Below, in pieces: positions 6,106 to 17,000 of a stretch of DNA of 20,190 nucleotides. Under the pieces are notes generated by a model that saw nothing but the letters and a program-made list of their open reading frames with translations, had not been told where the DNA came from and made no database searches. Location: IMG/VR virus record IMGVR_UViG_3300044301_000691, positions 1 to 20,190 of that record; one strand, given 5' to 3'. The translations under genes and the position numbers were made by a program. The DNA comes from a virus. How positions within the stretch are numbered: the first letter of the stretch is position 1; the number at the start of each line of letters is the position of its first letter.

Positions 6106-9100
6106 TTACCTTGGTTGTACTTGTTGTTGTAATTGTTGTAGTTCTTCATTGATTTCAAGAACAGAATCTACATCACCAGCTCTGGTTTCACTCTTCTTGA
6201 GTCTAATGTAAGCTTCTTCTGTATCTATATCTATGAATCGACCTGTTCCATGAAGCTCAGCTTGAGCTAAACGTATAGATTGAGATAAAAGTTGATTAAT
6301 ACTTGGTATAATTGTACCAAATTCTGAATTATCTACTTCTGCTTGAGAGATATTACCACGTCTTAATGCTGTAATTATCTCAGTGTAACCATTATAAGTA
6401 TTTCCTAATTTATCTGTATAGCTTAAAGAGTTAGCAATATGCATTATATCTTTTAAACCATCTCTGAAAATACCATGCTCACCTATTTTACTATATAATT
6501 CAGCTCTTTGATGTATATCATACTCAACACCACCAGGACTTTTATTGAAATAAGGTCTTGAATCAAACTCAACATCTACAAGAAACTGTTCTTCCTCTGA
6601 TAATCCATCATGAACTTTCCAAGGATTGATAGCATTATTTACTCTTGCCCACCAATTAGAAGGATAACCTATAGGTTTACCTGTTATAAAGTTATATTTA
6701 TAAGGTAATGAACCATCTGGATCAATTACATCAATGAATCCATTTCTATTTCTTATTAAGTCACCTACCTCATTCTCATACTCCCTCTTCATAGGGGCCA
6801 TAAGGCGTGTTAAATCGGCTCTAAGCCCAGCTAAGGGTAAATAAGCATTAGCTAGCATAGAAGCCCATCTAGCGCCTGCTGCGGGGTTACCTGCTAGTAT
6901 ATCATTTAAAGGTTCTAAACTTTGTAATACTGATTTATTAGTAACACTAGCACCCATTATAAATGCTAATTTCTGACCCATCTTCTCAAAAGTTGAGGTA
7001 GACATAGAATCGAAGTTATCCACTAAGTCAGCACTAAATGCTAAAAGATCTCCTATTGGTCCTAAGAAATCATAACTATACCATTTACCGTCCCAACCTT
7101 TATATGTTTTAGCTTGCCAATTTACTTCTCTTCTTGCACCTTGTACTTGAGAATCCCAATTACCATTACCACGAATACGATCTTGTGTTGCTGCATAGAA
7201 GCCACCCATTATAGTAGTAGTTCCTATAGCTACACGACCTTTATATTCTGCTTGTTTAGTCCTAAATTGCATCTCAGCACTTGAATCAAAAGCAATACCT
7301 TTAGAAGCTAGTAATTGTTTTAATTCATCTTCTGGGTAGTTCTGCCAAGAATACTTATTAAATGCTGCATAATCACCTTCAAACTTATGTCCTATATGTA
7401 ATGCATCAACAGGGCTCCATTTACGGAATATATCTAAACTATTAGCTTGAGTTCTAGGAAACATAAAGATAGATCTTAAAATTGGAACTCTTCTTAAAAC
7501 AGAATTCAATCCACTAACTAAACCACTATCTAAGTTAAGTGCACTTTCTCTAGTTGCAAAGTCTACAGCTTCATCTGTAATCATACCTTTGGCATCAAAG
7601 AAAGTTTTATATATTTCATCAGAAGCTTGTTGTAAACTTTCAGGTGTTATCTCTCTACCACTTTCTAATAAATGATCGAAAGCTCTACCTTTAGCTTCTG
7701 CTGCAGCATACATAGCTCTATTAAAACCATCTAATGCTGTCATACTATTAGCACCAAATCTTAACCAAGGATGCCTAGCTAATTTATCTTGCTCTTCAAA
7801 AACAGTTAATAATGCACTAGCACCATATTCCCCTTTCTCTTCAGCAGCTTGAGCCCAACCTCTTAATAATTCTAATTCTTGAACTTCTTTTATAGCTAAA
7901 TCATCACGCATGATATATCCTATTGAAGTAGGATCTGTAGCAGCCTTTCTATAGACAACTTTCATGTGTTCTGCTGCTTTTGTGAAACTATCAGTAAATG
8001 CAGCATATTGATTAAATGCTCTTCTAAGAACAAGGCCATCACCTCTCATAACAGCACCTGAAAATACTGATGCTGGTTTACCTATAAGACCACCTAGGTT
8101 ACCATATAAAGCTCTGATAGGTGTAGCAAATGAAGATAATATTGAGTTGAATATTATACTCATCTGTGTTCTATTTAATATAGAAGGTATATCAGGTTTA
8201 CCATCAACAAATGCTTTTGAAAATGTACCTAATTTATTTTGTACAAAAGTATTTAACTTATACATACTATCTATATCACCATCAGTCATTTCATTAGCTA
8301 ACATAAATGTTCTAAGAAATTCTGGCTGTTCATCTATTATACCCCTTAGAGTTGTAGAGAATTTCTCAGCTTCAGGTATAATTTTTAATAGTTGATTGTT
8401 TACATCTTCCATTATTGTACCTAAAGCTTCTTCCATTATTTCAGGATCATTTGTAGCTGCAGCTTGTTTCCAAGCTTTTAGATGAGTTCTACGTGCTCTA
8501 GATTGATATGTAGCTAAACCTTTCTCAACCATTAAATATTGTAGTTTATCAAGTATCTGATGTTGTGCTCTAGCTACAGCTCCAGTGCCATCCATTAGAC
8601 GACCACCTTCTGCTATATCTGAGATTTGACCAGCTTGAGATGTTAGGAGATAAGCTCTAGCTTTCTCTGCATCCATATCAAGAATTTCAGATTTAAATAA
8701 TTTAATAGTTTCTGATAAACTTTGATTCCCTTGTCTATTTACTGCTTTAATACCATCAACATCAACCCTGAATTCATCTAATAATAATTTCATTTCACCA
8801 GGTTGCATCCTAGGATCATTTAGAATTTCAGCTAGTCGTACACCTGATTCATCAATTAATTTATTAGATAGTTTTTTACCTGATGCTAGTTGTTGTGAAA
8901 AATGTCCAGCTTTCTTTAATTGCTGTGCAACCATTCTAACAAGAGATCTATTAGATAAATTAGTAGGATCTAATCCTAATTTTAATGCAGGTTCAGTGAC
9001 TATATTACCTAAACGTCCATAAGTAGTATCTATATCATTAAGGATTCTAGCATTATCAGCAGCTGCTCCTGGGACACCATCAGCATCTACAGCTCTTACA

Positions 9101-10254
9101 CTAGATTCATTAGCATCAAAGACATCATCTCTACCTAATTTAGCTTCTGTAAAATTAGGATCAGTTTGTAAATGATAATTTCCAAGATTATCTAACTCTT
9201 TATTTGCTCTAGCTTCTGCTCTTAAGACTTGATCAGTAATTGGATTCTCATCGAATTTAACATTTGTAAATTCATCTGAAGTTAATTCTTTAAGATTCTT
9301 TTTAGCTAATTCATTTTCAGGTATAAACTTTTTAGCAGCTCTAGTTACACTTCCACCAGATTTTCCTAATAAAGCCATGCCTTCTATTAAACTTCCAAAG
9401 AAACCTAGTAAAGCACCTTCTTTAACATTCTTAGCACGTTTAATATCTGGTGAATCTGTATCTAAAGTAGCTATAGAATTAGGTATAAATTGAGAAGTTT
9501 TAGGTGCCCATTTTTTGAACATCCCAGCTAAGTTATCATCTTGCTCATTCTGTTTAGATACATAGTCAACAATAGCACCTGTACCTAAATCTATACCAGC
9601 TTCAGAAGCCCATTTAAATACTCTACTATTACCTAATGCTTGTACCTTTTGAGGAGCTACACCAGCTTTATGTACTGCGGTACCTTTAGCTATTGCTAAA
9701 CCTTTAAGCATCCTCATAGGTAGTATTAAAGCAGATATCTGCCTCACTCCTTGAAGTGCATTAGATTCGAATTCTGGAAGCTTAGGTATATTAACACCAG
9801 GTATTAGATTTAATGCATCTGTACCTGTATCTATTAGACCTGCTCCAGCTGCTAAACCACCAATTGCACTAGCATCTGTTCCCTTAGCTCTTTCAAAGAA
9901 ATCAACACCTGTTCTTTGGAGAATATTTGGATCTTTTGAACCGTAGTATTTAATGTTCCAAGCTTCTTTAGCTGCTTCTTTCTCTGGTCCTTCAGGTAAA
10001 TCTTTCCAAGCTTTTCGTTCTTCAAACTGAGTATTTAAAAACTCCTTAGTACGAGTGCCTTTGATTTTACCTGATTCATGGTGTGTTTCTGTTTCTTGAG
10101 GAGTAGTTACAGCCGTAGCTTCATCTTCTTCTCCTTCTATTGGTTGAACCTGCTGTTGTTCAACAGGTTCTAAGGCACTTTCTACAACTTTATTAAGTTC
10201 TTCTAGTGACTCTTCTTCTTCTAGGAATTCCTCCTCGTAAGGATTGTATGCCAT
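6106..10254 (-). CDS. Internal virion protein, T7 gp16-like (1382 aa)
   Basis: The largest gene of the window, placed between gp15-like and gp17-like as gene 16 is in T7 (1318 residues there). The T7 protein is part of the internal core, is ejected first and helps form the conduit through the cell envelope. Here the N-terminus is very acidic (EEEFLEEEESLEEL) and the next 100 residues are polar. Hydrophobic Gly and Ala rich stretches follow (AIGGLAAGAGL, about 130 to 140; ALILPMRMLKGLAIAKG, about 174 to 190) that could be membrane-active. The centre is helical and charged and the C-terminus Gln-rich (EELQQLQQQVQPR). I cannot find the lytic transglycosylase domain of T7 gp16: HHESGK occurs near residue 60 but no GLMQ-like motif follows. 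The start ATG is one base after the gp15-like stop. Confidence 0.85.
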   Translation of the reverse strand: MAYNPYEEEFLEEEESLEELNKVVESALEPVEQQQVQPIEGEEDEATAVTTPQETETHHESGKIKGTRTKEFLNTQFEERKAWKDLPEGPEKEAAKEAWNIKYYGSKDPNILQRTGVDFFERAKGTDASAIGGLAAGAGLIDTGTDALNLIPGVNIPKLPEFESNALQGVRQISALILPMRMLKGLAIAKGTAVHKAGVAPQKVQALGNSRVFKWASEAGIDLGTGAIVDYVSKQNEQDDNLAGMFKKWAPKTSQFIPNSIATLDTDSPDIKRAKNVKEGALLGFFGSLIEGMALLGKSGGSVTRAAKKFIPENELAKKNLKELTSDEFTNVKFDENPITDQVLRAEARANKELDNLGNYHLQTDPNFTEAKLGRDDVFDANESSVRAVDADGVPGAAADNARILNDIDTTYGRLGNIVTEPALKLGLDPTNLSNRSLVRMVAQQLKKAGHFSQQLASGKKLSNKLIDESGVRLAEILNDPRMQPGEMKLLLDEFRVDVDGIKAVNRQGNQSLSETIKLFKSEILDMDAEKARAYLLTSQAGQISDIAEGGRLMDGTGAVARAQHQILDKLQYLMVEKGLATYQSRARRTHLKAWKQAAATNDPEIMEEALGTIMEDVNNQLLKIIPEAEKFSTTLRGIIDEQPEFLRTFMLANEMTDGDIDSMYKLNTFVQNKLGTFSKAFVDGKPDIPSILNRTQMSIIFNSILSSFATPIRALYGNLGGLIGKPASVFSGAVMRGDGLVLRRAFNQYAAFTDSFTKAAEHMKVVYRKAATDPTSIGYIMRDDLAIKEVQELELLRGWAQAAEEKGEYGASALLTVFEEQDKLARHPWLRFGANSMTALDGFNRAMYAAAEAKGRAFDHLLESGREITPESLQQASDEIYKTFFDAKGMITDEAVDFATRESALNLDSGLVSGLNSVLRRVPILRSIFMFPRTQANSLDIFRKWSPVDALHIGHKFEGDYAAFNKYSWQNYPEDELKQLLASKGIAFDSSAEMQFRTKQAEYKGRVAIGTTTIMGGFYAATQDRIRGNGNWDSQVQGARREVNWQAKTYKGWDGKWYSYDFLGPIGDLLAFSADLVDNFDSMSTSTFEKMGQKLAFIMGASVTNKSVLQSLEPLNDILAGNPAAGARWASMLANAYLPLAGLRADLTRLMAPMKREYENEVGDLIRNRNGFIDVIDPDGSLPYKYNFITGKPIGYPSNWWARVNNAINPWKVHDGLSEEEQFLVDVEFDSRPYFNKSPGGVEYDIHQRAELYSKIGEHGIFRDGLKDIMHIANSLSYTDKLGNTYNGYTEIITALRRGNISQAEVDNSEFGTIIPSINQLLSQSIRLAQAELHGTGRFIDIDTEEAYIRLKKSETRAGDVDSVLEINEELQQLQQQVQPR

Positions 10255-10255
10255 A

Positions 10256-12733
10256 TTAGTTAGCTATTTGTAATGTTGGCCGTACACAAGTAACTGGTAA
10301 ACCGTTTGAATCTTTAACTCCATATTTAAATGCACACTTATTTAATTGATGTCCATCTATTCCTTGTTCAGTTAATAAAGAGTATAAAGTATTCCAATCA
10401 CCACCTTGTTCAATTATATTTTGTAAATCATCTATATCTTCTGGTACTAAATCCCAATTTTCATTAATAGCTTCAGTTAATGCAGCAGCCATATTCTCTG
10501 AACCTGGTACAACAGTTTCAAATGTATAACCCCAACCACCAGGTACTGATGTTGGATCAAATTGTTCTTTATTATGAGAAGCTAAAGCTCTTGTAGATGT
10601 ATTAGGAGTAGGATTATATAGTAAATTATTATAATCTTTATTACTAATATTAAGTGTTAATTTATCTGATAAAGGTTCTAGATTGTATAACTTTCGTTGT
10701 GCATTTATTAAATCTGTTGGTGTCATACGTAGTTGTTGGGCAGCCAATTTAGTTTTATCATCTATACGTACTCCAAAAGGTTCTTGTGATTTTAATACGT
10801 CTTCACTAAGTGATGGTATTAATTTACCTAAAACTTTAAATTTTGAAACTTTTGTTCCACCATAAGTAAGTTGAAGATCTCTAATCGTATTACTAAATTT
10901 TGTCTTTTCAGTGGTGAAATCTTTAATCCCTCCATCAAAATTTGGGAAATCATTTATTACTATTCCACCATCTGCACCTTCTCCAGCTACTATCTTGAGA
11001 TATCTTCCTTCTTCCCTTTTTCCTTTTATATATAGTTGCCCACCACCTTCTTTTTTATAATACTCTACTACTGTTGTTGATGCCTTCTCTGCTGCCTCAT
11101 CTGCATCCATAGGTGGCCTTTCCCAAGTTCCATCATCCTTTCTTTTTCCCCTGATATTTGACAGGAACTCTTGTTTATATTTATTTTCTAATTCTATGAT
11201 AACATCTCCAGAAGCTCCAGTAGCTTGCAATTGATTGTTAACTTCTATAGCACCTAACTTTTTTTTAATTGGATTTATAATTTTAGTTAAATGTTCTTGA
11301 TAGGCACCTGTTTTCTTATTTTTCCATTGAGTATTAGCTCTTCGAAACCATTCTTCTCTGTCTTTAGCAGGTAATCTATTTATAATATCAGCATGATCTT
11401 CTGGGTGTAATTCATTAGCTTCCCATAAAACATTTAAATACTCTGCAGCTCTTGAAGCTTCATCAGGTGAAGCAGGTTCTGCATATAATCTATCATGTAA
11501 TCGTTTAAGACTTGGAGGGATTGTATGCATAGTTTCTAGTTCATTTGCAAAATATTCTTGTTCTGATATACCTGCTTCTTTTGCTGCTGCAGCTCTTGCT
11601 TGTGGATCCTCTAAAGTTGTTCTTATTTTATCATCATGTATCTTTCTCTCAGCTGTATTATTTTGTACAACTTTAGTTTGTGACTTTTGTAATGCAGCTA
11701 TAAACGTACCTTTACCTTTACCAGATATACCTATGTTTGTGCCATAAACATTTGGAAATGCTTCTCTTAAAGTTTTACCATCATATGGCCCACCTTTAAT
11801 TTTAGTATCTAAAATATTCTCTATTTGAGTTTCGGTGATCTCACCCCTTTCAAATTTATCTAATAATTCTGATTGTAGATGTGCATGAGCACCTTTATAA
11901 TCTAAATAGTTGTTCTTACCATCTACAGTTCTTTTAACTGTTTCAAAATATTTATTGATATCATATTGACCATTTTTAAAATTAGCTTCAAATGCTTCAT
12001 CGCGAGCTTCTTTAGATGCTTCTATAGAAATCGCATCTTCCTTACCTTCTAAAAATGCATTATCACTTTGTACTGCATTGAAGGCATAAGGTGCAAGTAA
12101 TTTTGTATTATATTTATGTAATCCATTATTAATAAAAAATTTCCTTCTTTCAACTGCTAATGCATATGCCCATTTTGCTTTACCATCTCGTGTGTTCTTA
12201 TCTAAATCTCTTAATTTAAATGTTTCACCATTTGGTAAACTATATTCTTTTTCAGGATCTTTTAAAGCACCATAAACCTCAGTTTTATAGCGAGACATTT
12301 TACGCTTTACATCTATTACAGCTCTATCCCAAGATGGTTGGCCTCCCATCTCAGTTACTCTACTAACTGTAGTATATGGTGCGCCTTGTTTTATTAACTG
12401 ATCTGATGTTTCTCCTGAAGCTTTACCATATGCATCAAGTTGAGCATCATCATTATCATCTATTTCTTGTTGTTCTGGACTATTTGGGTATCCTATCCAA
12501 TCTCTAATTTTGAAGTCAGCTAATTCCTGTTCTGATTTATTAGCTTTCCATGTATCAACCCAACCTGCAGCAGTAGTAGAAAATGCCCCCCATTGTTCTA
12601 TATTTTTATCTTTTTGGGCAGCATTACGTAGTTCAACACCATCTACAATACTTTGTATTTTATTGTAATCTTGCTCATGTTCATCAGCTCCTAATCCAAA
12701 TTGTTGGGAGTATTGTTGTTTAAATTCTGCCAT
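10256..12733 (-). CDS. Internal virion protein, T7 gp15-like (825 aa)
   Basis: Assigned mainly by position between the gp14-like and gp16-like genes, and by size (747 residues in T7). The T7 protein is an internal core component that is ejected and forms part of the periplasmic tunnel. The sequence is hydrophilic and mostly helical, rich in Lys, Glu and Asn, with no signal peptide. The N-terminus (MAEFKQQYSQQFGLGADEHE) and several charged helical stretches fit a stacked core protein. The last hundred residues contain a conserved-looking block (NENWDLVPEDIDDLQNIIEQ, then GGDWNTLYSLL and CAFKYG) that may be a separate domain. Start: ATG two bases after the gp14-like stop. No peptidoglycan hydrolase motif seen. 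Confidence 0.82.
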   Translation of the reverse strand: MAEFKQQYSQQFGLGADEHEQDYNKIQSIVDGVELRNAAQKDKNIEQWGAFSTTAAGWVDTWKANKSEQELADFKIRDWIGYPNSPEQQEIDDNDDAQLDAYGKASGETSDQLIKQGAPYTTVSRVTEMGGQPSWDRAVIDVKRKMSRYKTEVYGALKDPEKEYSLPNGETFKLRDLDKNTRDGKAKWAYALAVERRKFFINNGLHKYNTKLLAPYAFNAVQSDNAFLEGKEDAISIEASKEARDEAFEANFKNGQYDINKYFETVKRTVDGKNNYLDYKGAHAHLQSELLDKFERGEITETQIENILDTKIKGGPYDGKTLREAFPNVYGTNIGISGKGKGTFIAALQKSQTKVVQNNTAERKIHDDKIRTTLEDPQARAAAAKEAGISEQEYFANELETMHTIPPSLKRLHDRLYAEPASPDEASRAAEYLNVLWEANELHPEDHADIINRLPAKDREEWFRRANTQWKNKKTGAYQEHLTKIINPIKKKLGAIEVNNQLQATGASGDVIIELENKYKQEFLSNIRGKRKDDGTWERPPMDADEAAEKASTTVVEYYKKEGGGQLYIKGKREEGRYLKIVAGEGADGGIVINDFPNFDGGIKDFTTEKTKFSNTIRDLQLTYGGTKVSKFKVLGKLIPSLSEDVLKSQEPFGVRIDDKTKLAAQQLRMTPTDLINAQRKLYNLEPLSDKLTLNISNKDYNNLLYNPTPNTSTRALASHNKEQFDPTSVPGGWGYTFETVVPGSENMAAALTEAINENWDLVPEDIDDLQNIIEQGGDWNTLYSLLTEQGIDGHQLNKCAFKYGVKDSNGLPVTCVRPTLQIAN

Positions 12734-12735
12734 AA

Positions 12736-13572
12736 TTATTTAAGTGATGGAAAGAGAGGTGAGTCTATTGCCCAAGGGTTATAAGGATGAACTGGTTCAG
12801 ATGGAGGTACCCCCCAACCTCCTACTGGACCTTCTACTGGCTCAATCTTATATTCTGGAGGAAGCCATGATGAGTCAGGTGTATTGTTGTAAACATCACT
12901 TGGGTTAATTGACCCACCCGATCTATTCCACTGATCCTCCAGTGGATTAGATAATGGATTTTTACCAAGATTACCAGCTATAGTATTACCTGCTAATCCT
13001 AATATACTGAATAAACCTTTATTAGATCTTCTACGTGCTGGCATTCCACCTGGTGTTGACATTGGTAATCCTAATCCAGATTTGTCATAAGCTCGCTGAT
13101 TAGCATTTTTATAAGCAGTCCAAATAGCATCAGTTTTAGCATTAACTCTTGAAGCGATTATTTTCTGATTTTCAGCTAATAATTTACCTTTTGTTAAGTG
13201 TTGAGCGATTGCCATCTTTTCTACACGTTCAGCACTTCTACCTACCAAACCACGTGCTGCTCCACTACCTTTAATTGACCTTGCTTTAGCATAAATTTGA
13301 GCTTGTTTTAGTTGGAACTCACCATAGCCATCCCAAAATTCATTCATAGTAGATTTATAAGCAGTAGAAGCTGAGTCTAAATTAGCATCAAGAGCAGCAG
13401 CATAACTTTGTTTCTTCCAAGCTCTTCCAGCTTTTTGCATCATTAAAGCCCGCTTATATTTCGCCATTTCATGACGATATCTTGCATCATCTTCATTGGA
13501 GCCACCTAGCATTCCTATTGCTTTTAAACCAAAGCTGAATAGACCACTATAACCTCCAAACATATTTAACAT
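12736..13572 (-). CDS. Internal virion protein, T7 gp14-like (278 aa)
   Basis: Called gp14-like from its place after gp13-like and its composition; T7 gp14 has 196 residues. In T7 it is ejected into the outer membrane and forms a channel. The N-terminus has a hydrophobic, Gly-rich segment (MFGGYSGLFSFGLKAIGMLGG, residues 4 to 24) that could insert into a membrane. A long Ala, Lys and Gln rich helical region follows (about 30 to 170). The last 70 residues are Pro, Gly and Ser rich and probably disordered, which accounts for the extra length. GGAGTG a few bases before the ATG is a fair ribosome binding site. There are 12 bases between this start and the gp13-like stop. Confidence 0.8.
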   Translation of the reverse strand: MLNMFGGYSGLFSFGLKAIGMLGGSNEDDARYRHEMAKYKRALMMQKAGRAWKKQSYAAALDANLDSASTAYKSTMNEFWDGYGEFQLKQAQIYAKARSIKGSGAARGLVGRSAERVEKMAIAQHLTKGKLLAENQKIIASRVNAKTDAIWTAYKNANQRAYDKSGLGLPMSTPGGMPARRRSNKGLFSILGLAGNTIAGNLGKNPLSNPLEDQWNRSGGSINPSDVYNNTPDSSWLPPEYKIEPVEGPVGGWGVPPSEPVHPYNPWAIDSPLFPSLK

Positions 13573-13584
13573 AATTTCACTCCA

Positions 13585-14025
13585 TTAAAAGTTAGATTTG
13601 ATACGACAGAATTCTATAAAAGGTAAGTTGTGAGGACCATGTTTGATCTCTCGAAGAAATTTAAAACCTAAGAATTTTAATAGTTTTAAATGTGTTTTGT
13701 TACGTTTATCCACAATATTCCAAAGGAGTTCCTCTGATCTACTGTTTAATAAATTAACGCAAACTTTTGCAAATGTATATGGACGTTCTTCAATGATAGG
13801 AGTGCATAGCATCCATATTCTTCTATCATTATCGAACCCACCCATAGCGGCAATCTTGCCGTCAGGTGTTTTATAGTAATAGGAATCACTTTGAAGAGCT
13901 AATAAAGGTACCTCTTCTGGTGATTTCCCATGACCTTCTGTAAGTTCTATATAATCATCTGAACGTAAATTAGAGGCTACTAAAATAGCAGCCTCTTTAG
14001 TAATAGGGTGAATGTGTTTAAGCAC
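13585..14025 (-). CDS. Internal virion protein, T7 gp13-like with GNAT-like fold (146 aa)
   Basis: A small protein in the place of T7 gene 13 (138 residues), a protein needed for correct head and core assembly. Residues 100 to 124 (LLWNIVDKRNKTHLKLLKFL GFKF) resemble the LWNYVWVGNTSHIRFLKTIG segment of T7 gp13 as I remember it. DGKIAAMGGF at 55 to 64 followed by RIWMLCT fits an acetyltransferase-like (GNAT) core. The start is GTG at 14025, and the gene overlaps the end of tail tube B by 8 bases, so translation is probably coupled. Acetyltransferase activity is not implied: the fold seems reused structurally in this family. Confidence 0.78.
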   Translation of the reverse strand: MLKHIHPITKEAAILVASNLRSDDYIELTEGHGKSPEEVPLLALQSDSYYYKTPDGKIAAMGGFDNDRRIWMLCTPIIEERPYTFAKVCVNLLNSRSEELLWNIVDKRNKTHLKLLKFLGFKFLREIKHGPHNLPFIEFCRIKSNF

Positions 14026-17000
14026 GTTGGTAATAGTTAGTGTTATAATCCCCTTCCCAAGTTTGAGAATATATTGTCAAAGGAGTTGGGTGTGTTGCTC
14101 TTAAAGATAATCTATAATCTTTATTAGAAGCATATATAGGTATTGATATTTCTGAATCTAGTAATATATTATATGCATTTAAATCAAATGTATGAGTACT
14201 AGATGAATTATAATCTTCAATATAATCTGCTCTACCCTTCCGTTCTAAAACTGATGAATAATACCCAGACGGACCTAAACTAAACTTTGCTCTATGTAAA
14301 GTGAGATTAGATGCAATATCAATTGAACCATCAGGTTTGTTTAAATAAGGAGTAGGGAATTCTATTTTCATATCATAAGTAAAACCTAGATATCCCCCTG
14401 TACTTGACCAATCACCTTGTATATACCCCATACCAACTGAATTAGCAGTAAAGGCTTCGACAATTTCTACCTGACCTTTTTTCGCACCAGCTGTACCATA
14501 AACAACTTGAGATCCTCCACTTATTTGACCATGTGTTGATGGTTGACGTTTATGATTAGCAGGTAATAAGAAATTAGTTCTATTAGTTGTAGCATCATAT
14601 TGAATAAATTCAATTGGATTAGCATTATCTAGATAGACATAATGATGTTCACATACATTAGTATCATTTATAGTATTTGTAGCACTTTGCCTTTCTAAAT
14701 CAAATGCTAAGAAATGAGATTCATCATTAAAATGAACAACAGCATAATAAGTATTATCCATTATAACATGCCATAATACTTTACCATACATATCCCATTT
14801 AAACCAAGCACTTTGTACTAATTTTTGTCCATCTGAATAGTATCTATAACCCCATACAGTATTGTAAGGATCTGGACAAGGAGCATAACTAGTACCAGGG
14901 TTACCATCCCAACCTGATAATAGAACAATATTATTATCTCTTGATGTAGCCGCAGTTAATAAATTACTAGGTAATGAATTAGCTACAGTTTTACTTTGTT
15001 CTACTACAGTTGGTGCTTGATCTCTTGTTATCTTAGACATCGACCACATTCTACCTTTAGAACCACTGTTACTAGTAAATCCTATTGAATCTCCTAAACT
15101 GAATGGTTTGATACCTATATTATAATCAAAAGCTGATAAATTATTTATTTTAGCAGTTCCAGGTGCAAAGGCATCTACATCTGTTGTCACCATGAATTGC
15201 TCATATGGTGAGAATACTAATAAACCTTGATTAACTTCTATACCATCATACAAAGTAACAGGTCTAGATGAACTAGTAGATACATCTATAGGATCGCCGT
15301 CAGAAACTGACATAGCTGATTCTACCCAAAGGTTATAATAATCCCCAGCTTGTGAGAAGAAAACACTTTCATCAGTTAAAAATGCTAATCTATTTCTAAA
15401 GAATAATAAATTATTTATAGTACTTCCAACAAAACTAGGCTCAGGGTTAGTATTTTCATCTCCAACTCTCCTCGGTTCCCAATCAATTGTTTTAAGTTCA
15501 AATTTATTGCTATTAATCTTTACAAGCTTATGAGGCATTGTACATGGATTAAAATCTATATTAGGTAAACAAGGGTCATAGGTCTCTTCCCAATAACCTG
15601 CGCCACCTTTACCTGATGTATCAGATACAAATTTTAACCAGTGATCATCATCATCTTCTTTAGAATTAACTACTTTAACTAAATAACCATCAGCACAGAA
15701 TCTAGGTAATTTACTTACATCACTTACTTCATTTGTTATTATATTAAGATTATCATTCTTTGTTGTAGTTATATTAAATTTAGACCAGGTACGGCATCCA
15801 CTACCAGGAGAACCATAGTTAGCTCGTAAATGTATTCCATTACCTATCTTAGTTATAACGAAATAATTAGAAGGACATTTTAATACGATTTCATCGATTA
15901 ATGTTTCTAGAATACTATCAGCAGTTACAATCTGATCAGCTGAACTAGAAGTAGGGCATGGTCGTACAATACCTATATCAGCTGTACTTTTCCAAGTATC
16001 GGTCTCCAACACCTGAACTTTGTAATAACCTGTAGAACCAGTATCACCCATACTAACTTGAAAATGATCACCAACTTTCCAACCATATCCTCCATGTAAT
16101 AAATCCCATTCTAATCTATATACAGAATGATACTTATCATTTTCTGAATAAGGCATTCCAGTCATCTTGAGTCTGAATCTAAGATTCCTTTGAGCTGAAG
16201 TTGTGCCAGTATAATTACCAGTTTGAGGAGATGGATTAATTGTAAACGTTTTTGTATATGTATATTTTGTACTACCTACATTTCTAACATCCATGTTCTG
16301 AGGATTACCAAAATAATCAACCCATGTTGCTTTTAATTTAGTAACTGTTGTATTAGTAGTACCAGTACCAGCAGCTGCAGTACTAGAAATATCTAAAGGG
16401 TATTCTGTTTTATAATTAGCATTCTTTAATTCTATAAAAGCTTCGTAAGGTCTACCATGATTAGGGTTTTTAAAAGTATTATTGAAAGGTTTAGGCGGGT
16501 GACCATATCTACAATCATCAGTTGCTAATAATGAAACTGTTTTTTCTCTATTAACTATAAATGTATGATCATTGATTGTTAAAAATTTAAGTGATTCAGG
16601 ATCAGTATGTTTTAAATAATGATCACCAGTGCAACCACAACCACCTGCTTGTAATACTTGGGTAAAGTCATCTACAGTTATTGCTGCACCATCTGCAGCT
16701 TTCCACATATGGATCTTACCATCAGTATGTACTCTACCTATATATTTTTCAGGTTGATCTACAGGGAACCATGCAGCTTCAACATTAGTATCTATTTTAG
16801 CACCAGATGCATTTTTAATTATAGGTTGTAAATCATTACCTGAACCATCTACTTTAGTACCAGCTAATACTGATAGAAACTCACCTGCTGGACGTTTAAC
16901 TAAACCATCAGTTACATCTGGTAATGCATTAACTGAGTCTCTTACTTGACCACTCTTTTTTAATTGGTCTGGTTGTTCTGATATACCCTGAATATAATAA

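Noticed and set aside
10050-10090. HHESGK near residue 60 of the gp16-like protein, resembling a transglycosylase catalytic motif.
   Set aside because: The second motif of the domain (GLMQ-like) and the surrounding fold pattern are missing, and the region is low-complexity and acidic.
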